NCBI GenBank assembly: GCA_041685115.1
Contig: JAWLGK010000002.1
Location: forward strand, 262,599-326,598
DNA from: JALOAT01 sp041685115
GTDB lineage: Bacteria > Pseudomonadota > Gammaproteobacteria > Thiohalomonadales > Thiohalomonadaceae
Direction: 5' to 3'
DNA: 64,000 nt
Shown here: in pieces, positions 36,971 to 45,073 of the stretch
Numbering within the stretch: position 1 is the stretch's first letter
Layout of the letters: each line of letters opens with the position of its first letter
Notes under the pieces: model-generated
Seen by the model: the letters and a program-made list of their open reading frames with translations, nothing else
Told to the model about the DNA's origin: nothing
Database searches by the model: none
Made by a program: the position numbers and the translations under genes

Positions 36971-38494
36971 ATGAAGAACATGAAGATCGGAACACGCCTC
37001 GGTGGCGGCATAGCGCTCATTCTGCTTCCGTTGATTATCGCCTCTATCGTAGCGCTCATCCTGTTTCAGGGCGTGATTGTGGCCAATCAGGAAGCGCGCG
37101 AGAAAATGGAGCAGGCGATTTTCCAGGTTAAAAAGGAAGTGGACCACCTGGACTGGACGAACCAGCTCAGTAACAGCTTTTTACTTGGCCGGGAGTTCAC
37201 TGGACAGCTGGACTGGACGCGCTGCGACTTCGGGCAGTGGTATTACGCCTTCCGCGACAGCGGGGCGTACACGCACGCGAGCCGGGAATTTCGTGAGGTG
37301 TTCGATGCGGTGGAGGACGAGCATCGCGCCTTGCATGCCTCGGCGCAGCGTATCGTCGCGTTGGTCCGGGAGGGCGCAAGTCAGCGCGCCATGGCCATTT
37401 ACCACGACGAGACCCTGCGTCTGCTTGCCCAGCTGCGAAAGCGCCTGGGGACGCTCGACGCGGCGCTGACCCACGAGCGCGACGCCGCCGTGGCGAACGC
37501 CGACCGCCTCGCCGGAACGGCCCGCCTGCTGGTGGCGGCGGCCCTGGCGACAGCGTGTCTCGTCGCCATACCGCTTGGCTATGTGCTGACCCGCAGCGTC
37601 ACGCGCCCGCTCGGGCACGCAGTGGAGGTAGCCGACCGGCTGGCGCAGGGCGATCTGTCCGTCCGGGTGTCTGCCGGCTCGGGCGACGAGACCGGGCAGC
37701 TCCTGTCCGCACTGCAGCGCATGCTGCAATCCCTGGCCGCTGCGGTCGGCGAGGTGAACAGCGTCGCCTGCGCCTTGTCGAGCACCTCGGCCCAGGTGAA
37801 CGGGACGGCGCAGTCGCTCAGCGCCGGGGCGAGCGAACTCGCCGCCAGCGTGGAGCAAACCGGCGCCTCGCTGGCGACCATGACCGCCACGGTTCAGCAG
37901 AACACCGATGACGCCAGGACCACGGACGCCATTGCAGCGGCGGCGGCTTCGCAGGCCTCCGAAGGCGGCCGCGCCGTGCAGGCGACCGTGCTTGCCATGC
38001 GCAGCATCACGGAAAGGATCTCGCTGGTCGAGGACATCGCCTACAAGACCAATCTGCTGGCGTTGAATGCCGCCATCGAGGCCGCGCGCGCTGGTGAACA
38101 CGGCAAGGGATTCGCCGTTGTGGCGGACGAGGTGCGCGCCTTGGCCGCACGCAGTCAGGCCGCCGCGCAGGAAATCCGCCAGGAGGCCGGGGAGAGCGTG
38201 CAAGTGGCCGAACGGGCGGCGCGCCTGCTGGACGAGGTGGTGCCCGGCATCCGCCATACGGCGGAGCTGGTGCAGAAGATCGTCGAGTCCTCCAACGAAC
38301 AGACCGGCGAGATCACACAGATCACCAGCACGGTGCGACAACTGGACGACGTCTCGCAGCAGACTGCCGCCGCGTCGGAACAGCTCGCGGCATCAGCCGA
38401 AGGTGTGAACGTGCAGGCACAGGAACTGACGCAGGTGATGGCCTTCTTCAAGCTGGAAGCATACGCGAGGACGGTTGCTGTATCGTCCGCCTGA
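36971..38494 (+). CDS. Methyl-accepting chemotaxis protein with CZB-like periplasmic sensor
   Basis: This 507-residue receptor has TM1 (about 12-37), a ligand domain, TM2 (about 185-207), HAMP and a signalling domain (IAYKTNLLALNAAIEAARAG). The region between the membrane helices has CZB ligands in the right order: His59 (DHLDW), Cys85 (RCDFGQWYYAF), His118 and His122 (EDEHRALH), so zinc binding in the periplasm is likely. No docking pentapeptide is at the end (FKLEAYARTVAVSSA). GTG 36962 and GTG 36968 are alternative starts near GGGAGGG (36952-36958). Confidence 0.92.
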   Translation: MKNMKIGTRLGGGIALILLPLIIASIVALILFQGVIVANQEAREKMEQAIFQVKKEVDHLDWTNQLSNSFLLGREFTGQLDWTRCDFGQWYYAFRDSGAYTHASREFREVFDAVEDEHRALHASAQRIVALVREGASQRAMAIYHDETLRLLAQLRKRLGTLDAALTHERDAAVANADRLAGTARLLVAAALATACLVAIPLGYVLTRSVTRPLGHAVEVADRLAQGDLSVRVSAGSGDETGQLLSALQRMLQSLAAAVGEVNSVACALSSTSAQVNGTAQSLSAGASELAASVEQTGASLATMTATVQQNTDDARTTDAIAAAAASQASEGGRAVQATVLAMRSITERISLVEDIAYKTNLLALNAAIEAARAGEHGKGFAVVADEVRALAARSQAAAQEIRQEAGESVQVAERAARLLDEVVPGIRHTAELVQKIVESSNEQTGEITQITSTVRQLDDVSQQTAAASEQLAASAEGVNVQAQELTQVMAFFKLEAYARTVAVSSA

Positions 38495-38627
38495 GCGGGC
38501 GGACGCAGGACATTTCCTATTCCTGTGCGGTTAGCGCCCGGCTGTCTCGCGAACAGCTCGGCAAACCCCGTGACGCCCGTGGACTTGTGGTATAACCGGG
38601 TCACAACAATCAATGAAAGGGACTCTC

Positions 38628-39713
38628 GTGGACGAGCAGAAATTCCTGGTTCGCGAACGCCTCGACGCACTGTTTCGCGTACTCGTCGAGGCGGGCTACA
38701 CGATTGTCGGACCCCGGCGTCAGGACGGCGCCATCGTGTTCGCGCAGCTGACTTGTGCGGACGAACTGCCGGCCGGGGTACGCGATGCACAACAACCCGG
38801 CGAATACCGGTTGTCCGATTCGGCTTCCCCACGACGGTTTTCCTTCGCCAACGGTCCGCAGGCCCTCAAGCCCCTCTTCTTCGCCGCCCATGAACCGCTG
38901 TGGGAGGCCGCCCAGGACCAGGGCCGCCTGACCTTCAGCGCCGTGAAGCCTGCCCGGCAGCGCCTGGCGATCCTCGGTGTGAGGGCATGCGACCTCGCGG
39001 CCCTTGCCCTGCACGATGCCCACTTCGCCCATGACGCTCACTACACGAGCCGGCGTGCAGGCGCATTGTTGATCACGGTGAATTGCAGCCATCCGGCAGC
39101 GACCTGTTTCTGCGCCTCCACCGGCGACGGGCCGGTTGCGAGCGCCGGTTATGACTTGATGCTCGACGAACTGGACGACGGTTATGTCATGCAGGCCGGG
39201 TCGGAGGCCGGACGTGCACTGCTCGCGCTGTTGCCGACGACAGCCGCCTCCGCTGAACACAGCAACGCAGCCGGGCAGCAGCGTGCCGCGGCGGCCAGGC
39301 AGCAGCGCCGCCTGCCTGGGCGTAACCTCCAGGCGGGTCTGTTCGCGCAGCTGGAGCACCCGCGCTGGACCGAGACCGCCGTGCGTTGCCTGTCCTGCGG
39401 TAATTGCACATCGGTCTGCCCCACGTGCTTTTGCAACACGCAACTGGACGAGGCCGCGCTCGATGGCACGCAGGCGGGCCGCGTGCGCGTGTGGGATTCA
39501 TGTTTCACGGAAGGCCATAGCTACATCCACGGCGTGGTGATCCGTGACGACACACGCAAGCGTTATCGCCAATGGCTCACCCACAAGCTCGGCAGCTGGC
39601 ACGCACAATACGGCCGTTCCGGCTGCGTAGGCTGTGGGCGCTGCATCACCTGGTGTCCAGTGGGTATCGACCTCACCGAGGAAGTCGCCGCCATCGTGGG
39701 AGAGAATGCATGA
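38628..39713 (+). CDS. hydB: Group 3b [NiFe] hydrogenase / sulfhydrogenase beta subunit (iron-sulfur)
   Basis: This electron-transfer subunit is related to sulfhydrogenase HydB and anaerobic sulfite reductase subunit A. Residues about 100-160 have the family stretch AILGVRACDLAALALHD and NCSHPAATCFCAS. Two [4Fe-4S] motifs are at the C-terminus: CLSCGNCTSVCPTCFC (about 250) and CVGCGRCITWCPVGID (about 335). GTG 38628 is preferred because AAAGGGA lies six bases upstream; ATG 38613 is in frame without a ribosome site. The stop overlaps hydG. A Gln/Ala-rich insert (about 205-225) is unusual. Confidence 0.9.
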   Translation: MDEQKFLVRERLDALFRVLVEAGYTIVGPRRQDGAIVFAQLTCADELPAGVRDAQQPGEYRLSDSASPRRFSFANGPQALKPLFFAAHEPLWEAAQDQGRLTFSAVKPARQRLAILGVRACDLAALALHDAHFAHDAHYTSRRAGALLITVNCSHPAATCFCASTGDGPVASAGYDLMLDELDDGYVMQAGSEAGRALLALLPTTAASAEHSNAAGQQRAAAARQQRRLPGRNLQAGLFAQLEHPRWTETAVRCLSCGNCTSVCPTCFCNTQLDEAALDGTQAGRVRVWDSCFTEGHSYIHGVVIRDDTRKRYRQWLTHKLGSWHAQYGRSGCVGCGRCITWCPVGIDLTEEVAAIVGENA

Positions 39714-40549
39714 GTGCCGTCCAGCCTTTCCAAGTCCCGCACGAGGCGGAGATCATCGAGCGCATCCAGGAGTCGCCGAGCATCTACACGCTGCGCCTGC
39801 GTTTCACCGAACCGGCCGTGCACGCCGGCTATGGCTTCGCTCCCGGGCAGTTCAACATGCTTTATCTCTACGGCGTGGGCGAGGTGCCCATCTCCATCGT
39901 CTCCGATCCGGAGGACGATCACCTCTTCGACCACACCATCCGCAGCGTGGGGCGTGTGACGCGGGCCCTGGCCAATCTGCAACAGGGGGCGCGTCTGGGC
40001 GTGCGCGGCCCGTTCGGCCGTGGCTGGCCCATGGCGCAGGCGGAAGGCCGCGACGTGGTCATCGTCACGGGCGGTCTCGGTTGCGCGCCCGTGATGTCGG
40101 TGATCAATTACGTGCTGCGCCGGCGTGAACGCTTCCGGCGCCTGGTGATCATCCAAGGTGTCAAACATGCCGACGACCTTATCTGGCGCGAGCGCTATCA
40201 GGCCTGGGCCAAGCTGCCCGATACGCAGGTCTTCGTCGCGGCGGACAAGGCCGGCCCCGGCTGGCCGTTCCGCGAAGGTCTGGTGACCGAACTGCTGGGC
40301 GATGCGCAGCTCGATCCACGCAACAGCACCGTCATGATGTGCGGCCCGCAGGGCATGATGCAGGCGGTGGCCCGCGACCTGTTGTCCCGTGGCTTCGACG
40401 AACGTGACCTGTGGCTGTCCATGGAGCGCAACATGCAGTGCGGCCACGGTGTGTGCGGCCATTGCCAGATGGGCGAAAAATTCGTGTGCAAGGATGGGCC
40501 GGTGTTCTCCTATGACGAGATCAAACACCTGCTCGCGGCGCGTCTGTAG
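39710..40549 (+). CDS. hydG: Group 3b [NiFe] hydrogenase gamma subunit (FAD/NAD(P)-binding)
   Basis: The 279-residue diaphorase-type subunit carries electrons between NAD(P)H and the iron-sulfur chain. It has the ferredoxin-reductase FAD fold (FAPGQFNMLYLYGVGEVPIS, then RSVGRVTRALANL), an NAD site (VIVTGGLGCAPVMSVINYVL) and a C-terminal [2Fe-2S] motif CGHGVCGHCQMGEKFVC. This matches HydG/HyhG and the B subunit of sulfite reductase. The start overlaps the hydB stop (ATGA). Its TAG stop is also the first triplet of a palindromic repeat. Confidence 0.93.
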   Translation: MSAVQPFQVPHEAEIIERIQESPSIYTLRLRFTEPAVHAGYGFAPGQFNMLYLYGVGEVPISIVSDPEDDHLFDHTIRSVGRVTRALANLQQGARLGVRGPFGRGWPMAQAEGRDVVIVTGGLGCAPVMSVINYVLRRRERFRRLVIIQGVKHADDLIWRERYQAWAKLPDTQVFVAADKAGPGWPFREGLVTELLGDAQLDPRNSTVMMCGPQGMMQAVARDLLSRGFDERDLWLSMERNMQCGHGVCGHCQMGEKFVCKDGPVFSYDEIKHLLAARL

Positions 40550-40666
40550 GCGCCGACACCGTCGGCGAACCTGGTTCGGATAACCGCCGGCTTGAGGGTT
40601 CGCCCGCGATATTTTCAGTCATGCTGGGGGTGTCACGTAGCCGCTGCGCGGCAACGTGACCTACGC
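40546..40666. repeat. Two palindromic repeats between hydG and hydD
   Basis: At the hydG stop, GTAGGCGCCGACACCGTCGG (40548-40567) is one arm of the dispersed GTAGGNGC palindrome also found at 10323 and 59422; its partner arm (GGTTCGCCCGCG, about 40598) is partial. At 40631-40666, TGTCACGTAGCCGCTGCGCG runs into GGCAACGTGACCTACG, a single copy of the palindrome amplified at 46.07 kb. The gap to hydD at 40721 otherwise has only the AAAGAG ribosome site. Confidence 0.75.
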
Positions 40667-40720
40667 GATGGCGCCTTCGATCATTTGCGTTCGTTGGCGG
40701 ACAAATAAAGAGAACAAACA

Positions 40721-41497
40721 ATGAAACCGAGAGTCGCGGTTCACAAGTTCAGTTCCTGTGACGGTTGTCAGCTCGCCTTCCTGAACCTGGGGGAGGGGCT
40801 TCTCACGCTCGCAAGCATGGTGGAAATGGTGCATTTCGCCGAGGCCGGACTGCTGAATGAAGACGCACCGGTGGACATCGCCTTCGTGGAGGGAAGTATC
40901 AGCACGCCCCACGAAGCAGAACGTATCCTCCGGGTGCGCGAGCATAGCCGTTTGGTGGTGACCCTCGGCGCCTGCGCGACTGCCGGTGGTATCCAGGCGC
41001 TGCGTAACATGGCGGATGCGGACCGCTGGGTGGCCGGGGTGTACGCGCAGCCCGAGGTGATCGATATCCTTGCCACCTCGACGCCCGTACGCGATCACAT
41101 CCGCGTCGATCTGGAACTCTGGGGCTGCCCGGTGAACAGCCGCCAGGTCATCGAGGCGGTGCGCTCACTGCTGTTCGGCGCCCTCCCGCGCGACCATCAC
41201 GACAAGCTCTGTCTCGAGTGCAAGCGCAATAACCAGGTCTGCGTGCTGGTGGCCAAAGGGGAGCCGTGCATGGGGCCGGTCACCCGCACCGGTTGCGGCG
41301 CCCTGTGCCCCGGTGTCGGGCGGGACTGTTTCGGCTGCTATGGTCCGGCTGAGAATCCCAATACCGGCGCGCTGGGTCGGCGCTTCGCCGGGCTCGGTTT
41401 CGTGCCCGAGGAGGTCGCGCAACGCTTCCTGTTCATCAACAGCGGCGTCGAGCCGTTCCACAGTGAAGGCTTGCGCTGGCAGGGGGCAGAACAATGA
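40721..41497 (+). CDS. hydD: Group 3b [NiFe] hydrogenase small (delta) subunit
   Basis: The 258-residue electron-transfer subunit holds three iron-sulfur clusters. Proximal cluster ligands begin at Cys13/Cys16 (SSCDGCQLAF), then GACATAGGIQ and WGCPVNSRQV. The C-terminal part has LCLECKRNNQVCVLVAKGEP and the cysteine-rich CGALCPGVGRDCFGCYGP. There is no twin-arginine signal, so the enzyme is cytoplasmic. The stop overlaps hydA (ATGA). This is the group 3 arrangement rather than the uptake type. Confidence 0.94.
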   Translation: MKPRVAVHKFSSCDGCQLAFLNLGEGLLTLASMVEMVHFAEAGLLNEDAPVDIAFVEGSISTPHEAERILRVREHSRLVVTLGACATAGGIQALRNMADADRWVAGVYAQPEVIDILATSTPVRDHIRVDLELWGCPVNSRQVIEAVRSLLFGALPRDHHDKLCLECKRNNQVCVLVAKGEPCMGPVTRTGCGALCPGVGRDCFGCYGPAENPNTGALGRRFAGLGFVPEEVAQRFLFINSGVEPFHSEGLRWQGAEQ

Positions 41498-42786
41498 ACA
41501 AACGGGAAATCGCCATTCATGTCCCGGTGCTCGCCCGTGTGGAGGGCGAGGGCGCACTGGACCTGCACATCAGCGGGGATCGCATCGACCACCTGCACCT
41601 GCGCATCTTCGAACCGCCGCGCCTGTTCGAGAAATTCCTCGAAGGCCGCAGTTTCCGCGATGTGCCCGACATGGTGGCGCGCATCTGCGGCATTTGTCCG
41701 GTGGCCTATCAGATGAGTGCGGCGCATGCCATCGAACAGGCCTTCGGCATGGACCCGGGCCCTTGGGTGCGCGACATGCGCCGACTGTTCTATTGCGGCG
41801 AATGGCTGGAGAGCCACGCGTTGCACGTGCACCTGCTCGCCGCACCGGACTTCCTCGGCTTCCCCACCGCCATCGCCATGGCGCAGAAATTCCCCGAGGA
41901 GGTGCGCCGCGGCCTGCAATTGCAGGAACTCGGCAACGCCATCGTGCGTCTGCTGGGCGGACGTTCGGTGCACCCGGTGGGTGCGCGTATCGGCGGTTTT
42001 TCCCATGCACCGAGTCCCGAGGCGGCCGCCGACCTGCTCGCCAGGCTCGAGGCGGTCGTGCCCGATGCCGAGGCGCTGGTGCACTGGGTGGCATCGCTGC
42101 CCATGCCTGACGACGTGCAGGCGTTCACCTGCGTGAGTCTGCGCCATCCTCAGGAATATCCCATGAACGAGGGCCGTCTGGTGTCGAACCACGGCCTCGA
42201 CATGGACATCCGCAGCTATCGCGAACGCTTCAGCGAATTCCATGTGCCGCATTCCACGTCCCTGCATTCGACGCTCGATGGCAAGCCGTATCTGGTCGGG
42301 CCGCTGGCGCGCCTGAACCTGAACATGGACCGGCTGCCGCCGGCGGTGGCGAAAAACCTCGCGGCCACCGGCATCCGTTTCCCGAGCAGCAACATGTTCC
42401 ACAGCGCCCTGGCGCGCGCGGTGGAGATCCACCTGGCGCTGCTGGAGGCGATCCGCATCCTGGAAAACTACCGTCCCGCCCAACCGCACATCGCGCCCAC
42501 GCCGCGTGCGGGCGTCGGCTACGGCTGTACGGAGGCGCCGCGCGGTTTCCTGTGGCACCGTTTCGAAATGGATGGTCAGGGGCGTGTGGTGAATACGGAG
42601 ATCGTCCCGCCCACGGCCCAAAACCAGGCGCGCATCGAGGAGGACCTGCGCCGCTCCCTGTTGGCCTTCGGCCTGGATCAGCCGGAAGAGGCGCTGCGCC
42701 TGCGGGCGGAAACCGTCATCCGCAACTACGATCCCTGCATCTCCTGTTCCACGCATTTCCTGCGTCTCAATCTGGAACGGCAATGA
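41494..42786 (+). CDS. hydA: Group 3b [NiFe] hydrogenase large (alpha) catalytic subunit
   Basis: The catalytic subunit binds the Ni-Fe centre through Cys65 and Cys68 (ARICGICPVAYQ) and Cys415 and Cys418 (DPCISCSTH). The 430-residue length suits sulfhydrogenase alpha subunits. After His421 a nine-residue tail remains (FLRLNLERQ), which a maturation protease must remove; the protease gene follows with a 4-base overlap. With hydBGD it should interconvert H2 and NAD(P)H, and in some homologues reduce polysulfide. Confidence 0.95.
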   Translation: MNKREIAIHVPVLARVEGEGALDLHISGDRIDHLHLRIFEPPRLFEKFLEGRSFRDVPDMVARICGICPVAYQMSAAHAIEQAFGMDPGPWVRDMRRLFYCGEWLESHALHVHLLAAPDFLGFPTAIAMAQKFPEEVRRGLQLQELGNAIVRLLGGRSVHPVGARIGGFSHAPSPEAAADLLARLEAVVPDAEALVHWVASLPMPDDVQAFTCVSLRHPQEYPMNEGRLVSNHGLDMDIRSYRERFSEFHVPHSTSLHSTLDGKPYLVGPLARLNLNMDRLPPAVAKNLAATGIRFPSSNMFHSALARAVEIHLALLEAIRILENYRPAQPHIAPTPRAGVGYGCTEAPRGFLWHRFEMDGQGRVVNTEIVPPTAQNQARIEEDLRRSLLAFGLDQPEEALRLRAETVIRNYDPCISCSTHFLRLNLERQ

Positions 42787-43196
42787 AACCACTGGTGCTC
42801 GGCGTCGGTTCGCCCTTCGCGGCGGACCGCGTGGGCTGGTGCGCTGTGGAGGCACTGCAATTGCGGCTCGGCGATGCACTGGCGTTCGAGTGCTGCGATC
42901 GCCCGGGGGCGCACCTGCTGTCACTCCTGCGCGGGCGCCCGTGTGTGGCCATCATCGACGCCTTGCTCGGTGTGACGGCGGGGAGCCTGCATGTGCTGCA
43001 ACCGTCCGATCTGGCTCGGGATGCCGGCACGGCAGTGCACGGCTTCGGCGTGGCCGACGCCCTTGGCCTGGCGGAGGCCTTGGGCGATCTGCCGCCACGC
43101 CTGGTGCTCATCGGCATCGGGGTCGGCGCCGGCGAGGTGCTGCCAGAGGTTGATTGGGATGCGCTGGCCGCGCAGCTAACAAACCTGCTGGCGTAG
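42783..43196 (+). CDS. Hydrogenase maturation protease (HyaD/HycI/FrxA-type)
   Basis: The 137-residue endopeptidase cleaves the C-terminal tail of the large subunit after nickel insertion. Landmarks are LVLGVGSPFAADRVG (the usual GxGNPxxxDDGxG), AIIDALLGV with the metal-binding Asp and HGFGVADALGLAEAL with the His, and LIGIGVGAGE. It overlaps hydA by 4 bases and is clearly dedicated to it. The stop TAG is the first triplet of the next palindrome. Confidence 0.9.
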   Translation: MKPLVLGVGSPFAADRVGWCAVEALQLRLGDALAFECCDRPGAHLLSLLRGRPCVAIIDALLGVTAGSLHVLQPSDLARDAGTAVHGFGVADALGLAEALGDLPPRLVLIGIGVGAGEVLPEVDWDALAAQLTNLLA

Positions 43197-43226
43197 CCCG
43201 GATGAAGCGCAGCGGAATCCGGGGAG
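43194..43226. repeat. REP palindrome at the protease stop codon
   Basis: TAGCCCGGATGAAGCGCAGC followed by GGAATCCGGGG is the widespread Y-shaped REP type found in many proteobacteria (GCCCGGATGAAGCGCAGC with ATCCGGG). Its first three bases are the stop codon of the maturation protease. The rest of the gap to 43286 contains no clear signal. Confidence 0.75.
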
Positions 43227-43285
43227 TGCGATGCGAATAAAAGGCGGTGGAAGAAAAGCGCAACAACCACGACTAGAGTTAGCGG

Positions 43286-43657
43286 ATGGATGCCAGAAAC
43301 ACCCAACTTGCCCTGGAAGAACACGTGGCCGCCGCAGAGGCGCTGCTACCGGCCTGGTTCGTGCCACGCATGATGCGTGAGGACTGGGTGTACGGCTTGG
43401 TAATGGATTACGGCTCCATCATCGCCGTGGAACGGGTGCAAGCGGTGCGCCAGGCAGCGGACGGCAGCCTGTGGATGGACGTGAGGCTGGCGCCCGCCGA
43501 CGACTACTGGAGCGGCAATTACGACCCGAGCGTCTTCGGCGCGCCCAGCTCGCGGCGCCAGGCCTCCATCAACTGCGCCCATGTGGCAGCGGCCTTCGAA
43601 CTGGTGGATCACCTGGAAGCCGCACACGGCGAAGCACCGCGTACTCACTCCACATAG
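43286..43657 (+). CDS. Hypothetical protein
   Basis: The 123-residue soluble protein has no family I recognise. It starts MDARNTQLALEEHVAAAEAL, has a compact core DWVYGLVMDYGSIIAVERVQ and ADGSLWMDVRLAPADDYWSG, and ends in a helical acidic tail. No signal peptide, membrane helix or cysteine motif is present. The last 13 bases overlap, in convergent orientation, the SDR gene. Codon use resembles its neighbours, so I judge it to be real, although there is no strong Shine-Dalgarno. Confidence 0.6.
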   Translation: MDARNTQLALEEHVAAAEALLPAWFVPRMMREDWVYGLVMDYGSIIAVERVQAVRQAADGSLWMDVRLAPADDYWSGNYDPSVFGAPSSRRQASINCAHVAAAFELVDHLEAAHGEAPRTHST

Positions 43658-44394
43658 ATCATCTTGCGGGTCATGCCGCCGTCCACCACGAAGTCCTGAC
43701 CGGTGACGAAGCCGGCCTGCTCCGAGGCGAGGAACAACACCATGTCCGCCACATCCTCGGGACGACCCACGCGTCCCACCGGGTGTTGGTCGTGGTCCTC
43801 CGCTCGCAGCTGCGCAGGCTGGCGTGCGCTGACCTTTTTCCAGGCACTCACGTCGATCCACCCGGGGCTCACACAATTGACGCGTACTTCGGGTCCGAGG
43901 CTCACGGCAAGGGCGTGGGTCAGCGCGAGCAGGCCGCCCTTACTGGCAGCATAAGCCTCGGTATCCGGTTCCGACATGTGCGCGCGCGTCGAGGTGATGT
44001 TGATGATGGCGCCGTGCGCCTTGCGCAGGTATGGCGCTGCGGCCCGCGTGCACAGGAAGGCGCCGGTGAGGTTCACACCGAGGATGCGCTGCCAGGTCTC
44101 GAAGCCGAGTTCGGTGAGCGGCGTGGTAGTGAAGATGCCGGCGTTGTTCACCAGCACGTCCATGCCCCCGAAGCGTCGTACGCACTCGTCGACGCACGCC
44201 TGCACCTGCGCCTCCACGCTCACGTCGGCGGTGACGAAGGCGAGCGCCCCTTCGTGACGGTACTCACCGAGCGTCTCGCGGCCGGCCTCCTCGTCCGAAT
44301 CGGCAATGCAGACGTTGTATCCGCTGCGCAGGAAGGCCAGCGCGATGGCCTTGCCGATGCCCTGTGCCCCGCCCGTGACCAGTGCTGTTTTCAT
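43645..44394 (-). CDS. Short-chain dehydrogenase/reductase (FabG-like SDR)
   Basis: The 249-residue NAD(P)-dependent oxidoreductase has the Rossmann motif TALVTGGAQGIGKAIALAFL, NNAG (VLVNNAGIFTTTP), the catalytic Ser (NITSTRAHM) and Tyr-X3-Lys (AYAASKGGLLAL), and the C-terminal GQDFVVDGGMTRK. An acidic residue after the second strand (CIADSDEEAG) suggests NAD preference. The start at 44394 has AGGAGG eight bases upstream. The substrate is unknown. Confidence 0.92.
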   Translation of the reverse strand: MKTALVTGGAQGIGKAIALAFLRSGYNVCIADSDEEAGRETLGEYRHEGALAFVTADVSVEAQVQACVDECVRRFGGMDVLVNNAGIFTTTPLTELGFETWQRILGVNLTGAFLCTRAAAPYLRKAHGAIINITSTRAHMSEPDTEAYAASKGGLLALTHALAVSLGPEVRVNCVSPGWIDVSAWKKVSARQPAQLRAEDHDQHPVGRVGRPEDVADMVLFLASEQAGFVTGQDFVVDGGMTRKMIYVE

Positions 44395-44567
44395 GGGTCT
44401 TCCTCCTGTCGCGAGTATACCGGGGACGCCCCATGGCGAACCGCGTGGCGTTTTTGGCGAGTTCGGCTCCATGGAATCGCTAGCACGATCAGCAAACCCT
44501 TGGCAGTCGGTGCGGAATACGTGTTCTACGCTCAAAGCGACTTGACACGCCAGCGAGGGAGAAACGC

Positions 44568-44780
44568 ATGCAATTGAACAAGCTCATGACGCTTTTGTTC
44601 GCAGCCCTGCTCGGCCTTGGCATGGCAGGCTGCGATGGCGGTGGTGGACAGACCGGACAGACCGGCGATCAAGGCACCGCCGAACGCGCACCAACACCGC
44701 CTGCCGGCGGCGACGCCACCACCCCCGGCCAGCAACCGCCGCCCGGTGGGACCTCCGGCGGCGGGATGGGCCAGCCGTAA
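44568..44780 (+). CDS. Small Gly/Pro/Thr-rich lipoprotein
   Basis: The 70-residue product begins MQLNKLMTLLFAALLGLGMA with lipobox GMAGC (Cys22), then a low-complexity tail rich in Gly, Thr, Pro and Gln (GGGGQTGQTGDQGTAERAPT). It is a predicted short lipoprotein with an unstructured exposed region. No homologue is recognised. Shine-Dalgarno GCGAGGGAG is at 44551-44559. Confidence 0.7.
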   Translation: MQLNKLMTLLFAALLGLGMAGCDGGGGQTGQTGDQGTAERAPTPPAGGDATTPGQQPPPGGTSGGGMGQP

Positions 44781-44845
44781 TCGCAATCCGTCGTCGAGGC
44801 GCGTCCCGGCTGCGGGACGCGCCAAAACGGCAGGGAGTACACCCT

Positions 44846-45007
44846 ATGGAATGGCAACGGGGAGTGGCGGTTGCATGGCTGGTGGTGCTGCTTGGCGGCG
44901 CCCTGACGGCTTGCGAACGCGAGGGGCCTGCGGAGCGGGCGGGTGAATCGGTGGATGAGACCGTGGAGCGTGCCGGTGAGGAGGTCGAGCGCTCTACTGA
45001 TCGATGA
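44846..45007 (+). CDS. Very small acidic lipoprotein
   Basis: A 53-codon frame encodes MEWQRGVAVAWLVVLLGGAL then TACEREGPAER, with a lipobox-like LTAC (Cys23), and a charged helical tail (GESVDETVERAGEEVERSTD). The pattern recalls entericidin-like or YtxH-like small envelope proteins. CAGGGAG lies about 9 bases before the ATG. It follows the previous small lipoprotein gene by 65 bp, and both may be envelope stress proteins. Confidence 0.6.
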   Translation: MEWQRGVAVAWLVVLLGGALTACEREGPAERAGESVDETVERAGEEVERSTDR

Positions 45008-45073
45008 GACATCGGGTGGCCGTGTCGGCCTGTTCTCCATCACCGGTCCACCACCGGCTGTGGCCGGTATGGC

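Noticed and set aside
44395..44535. N-terminal extension of the first SDR
   Set aside because: The extension has no homology, whereas the inner ATG has AGGAGG and starts directly at the Rossmann motif.
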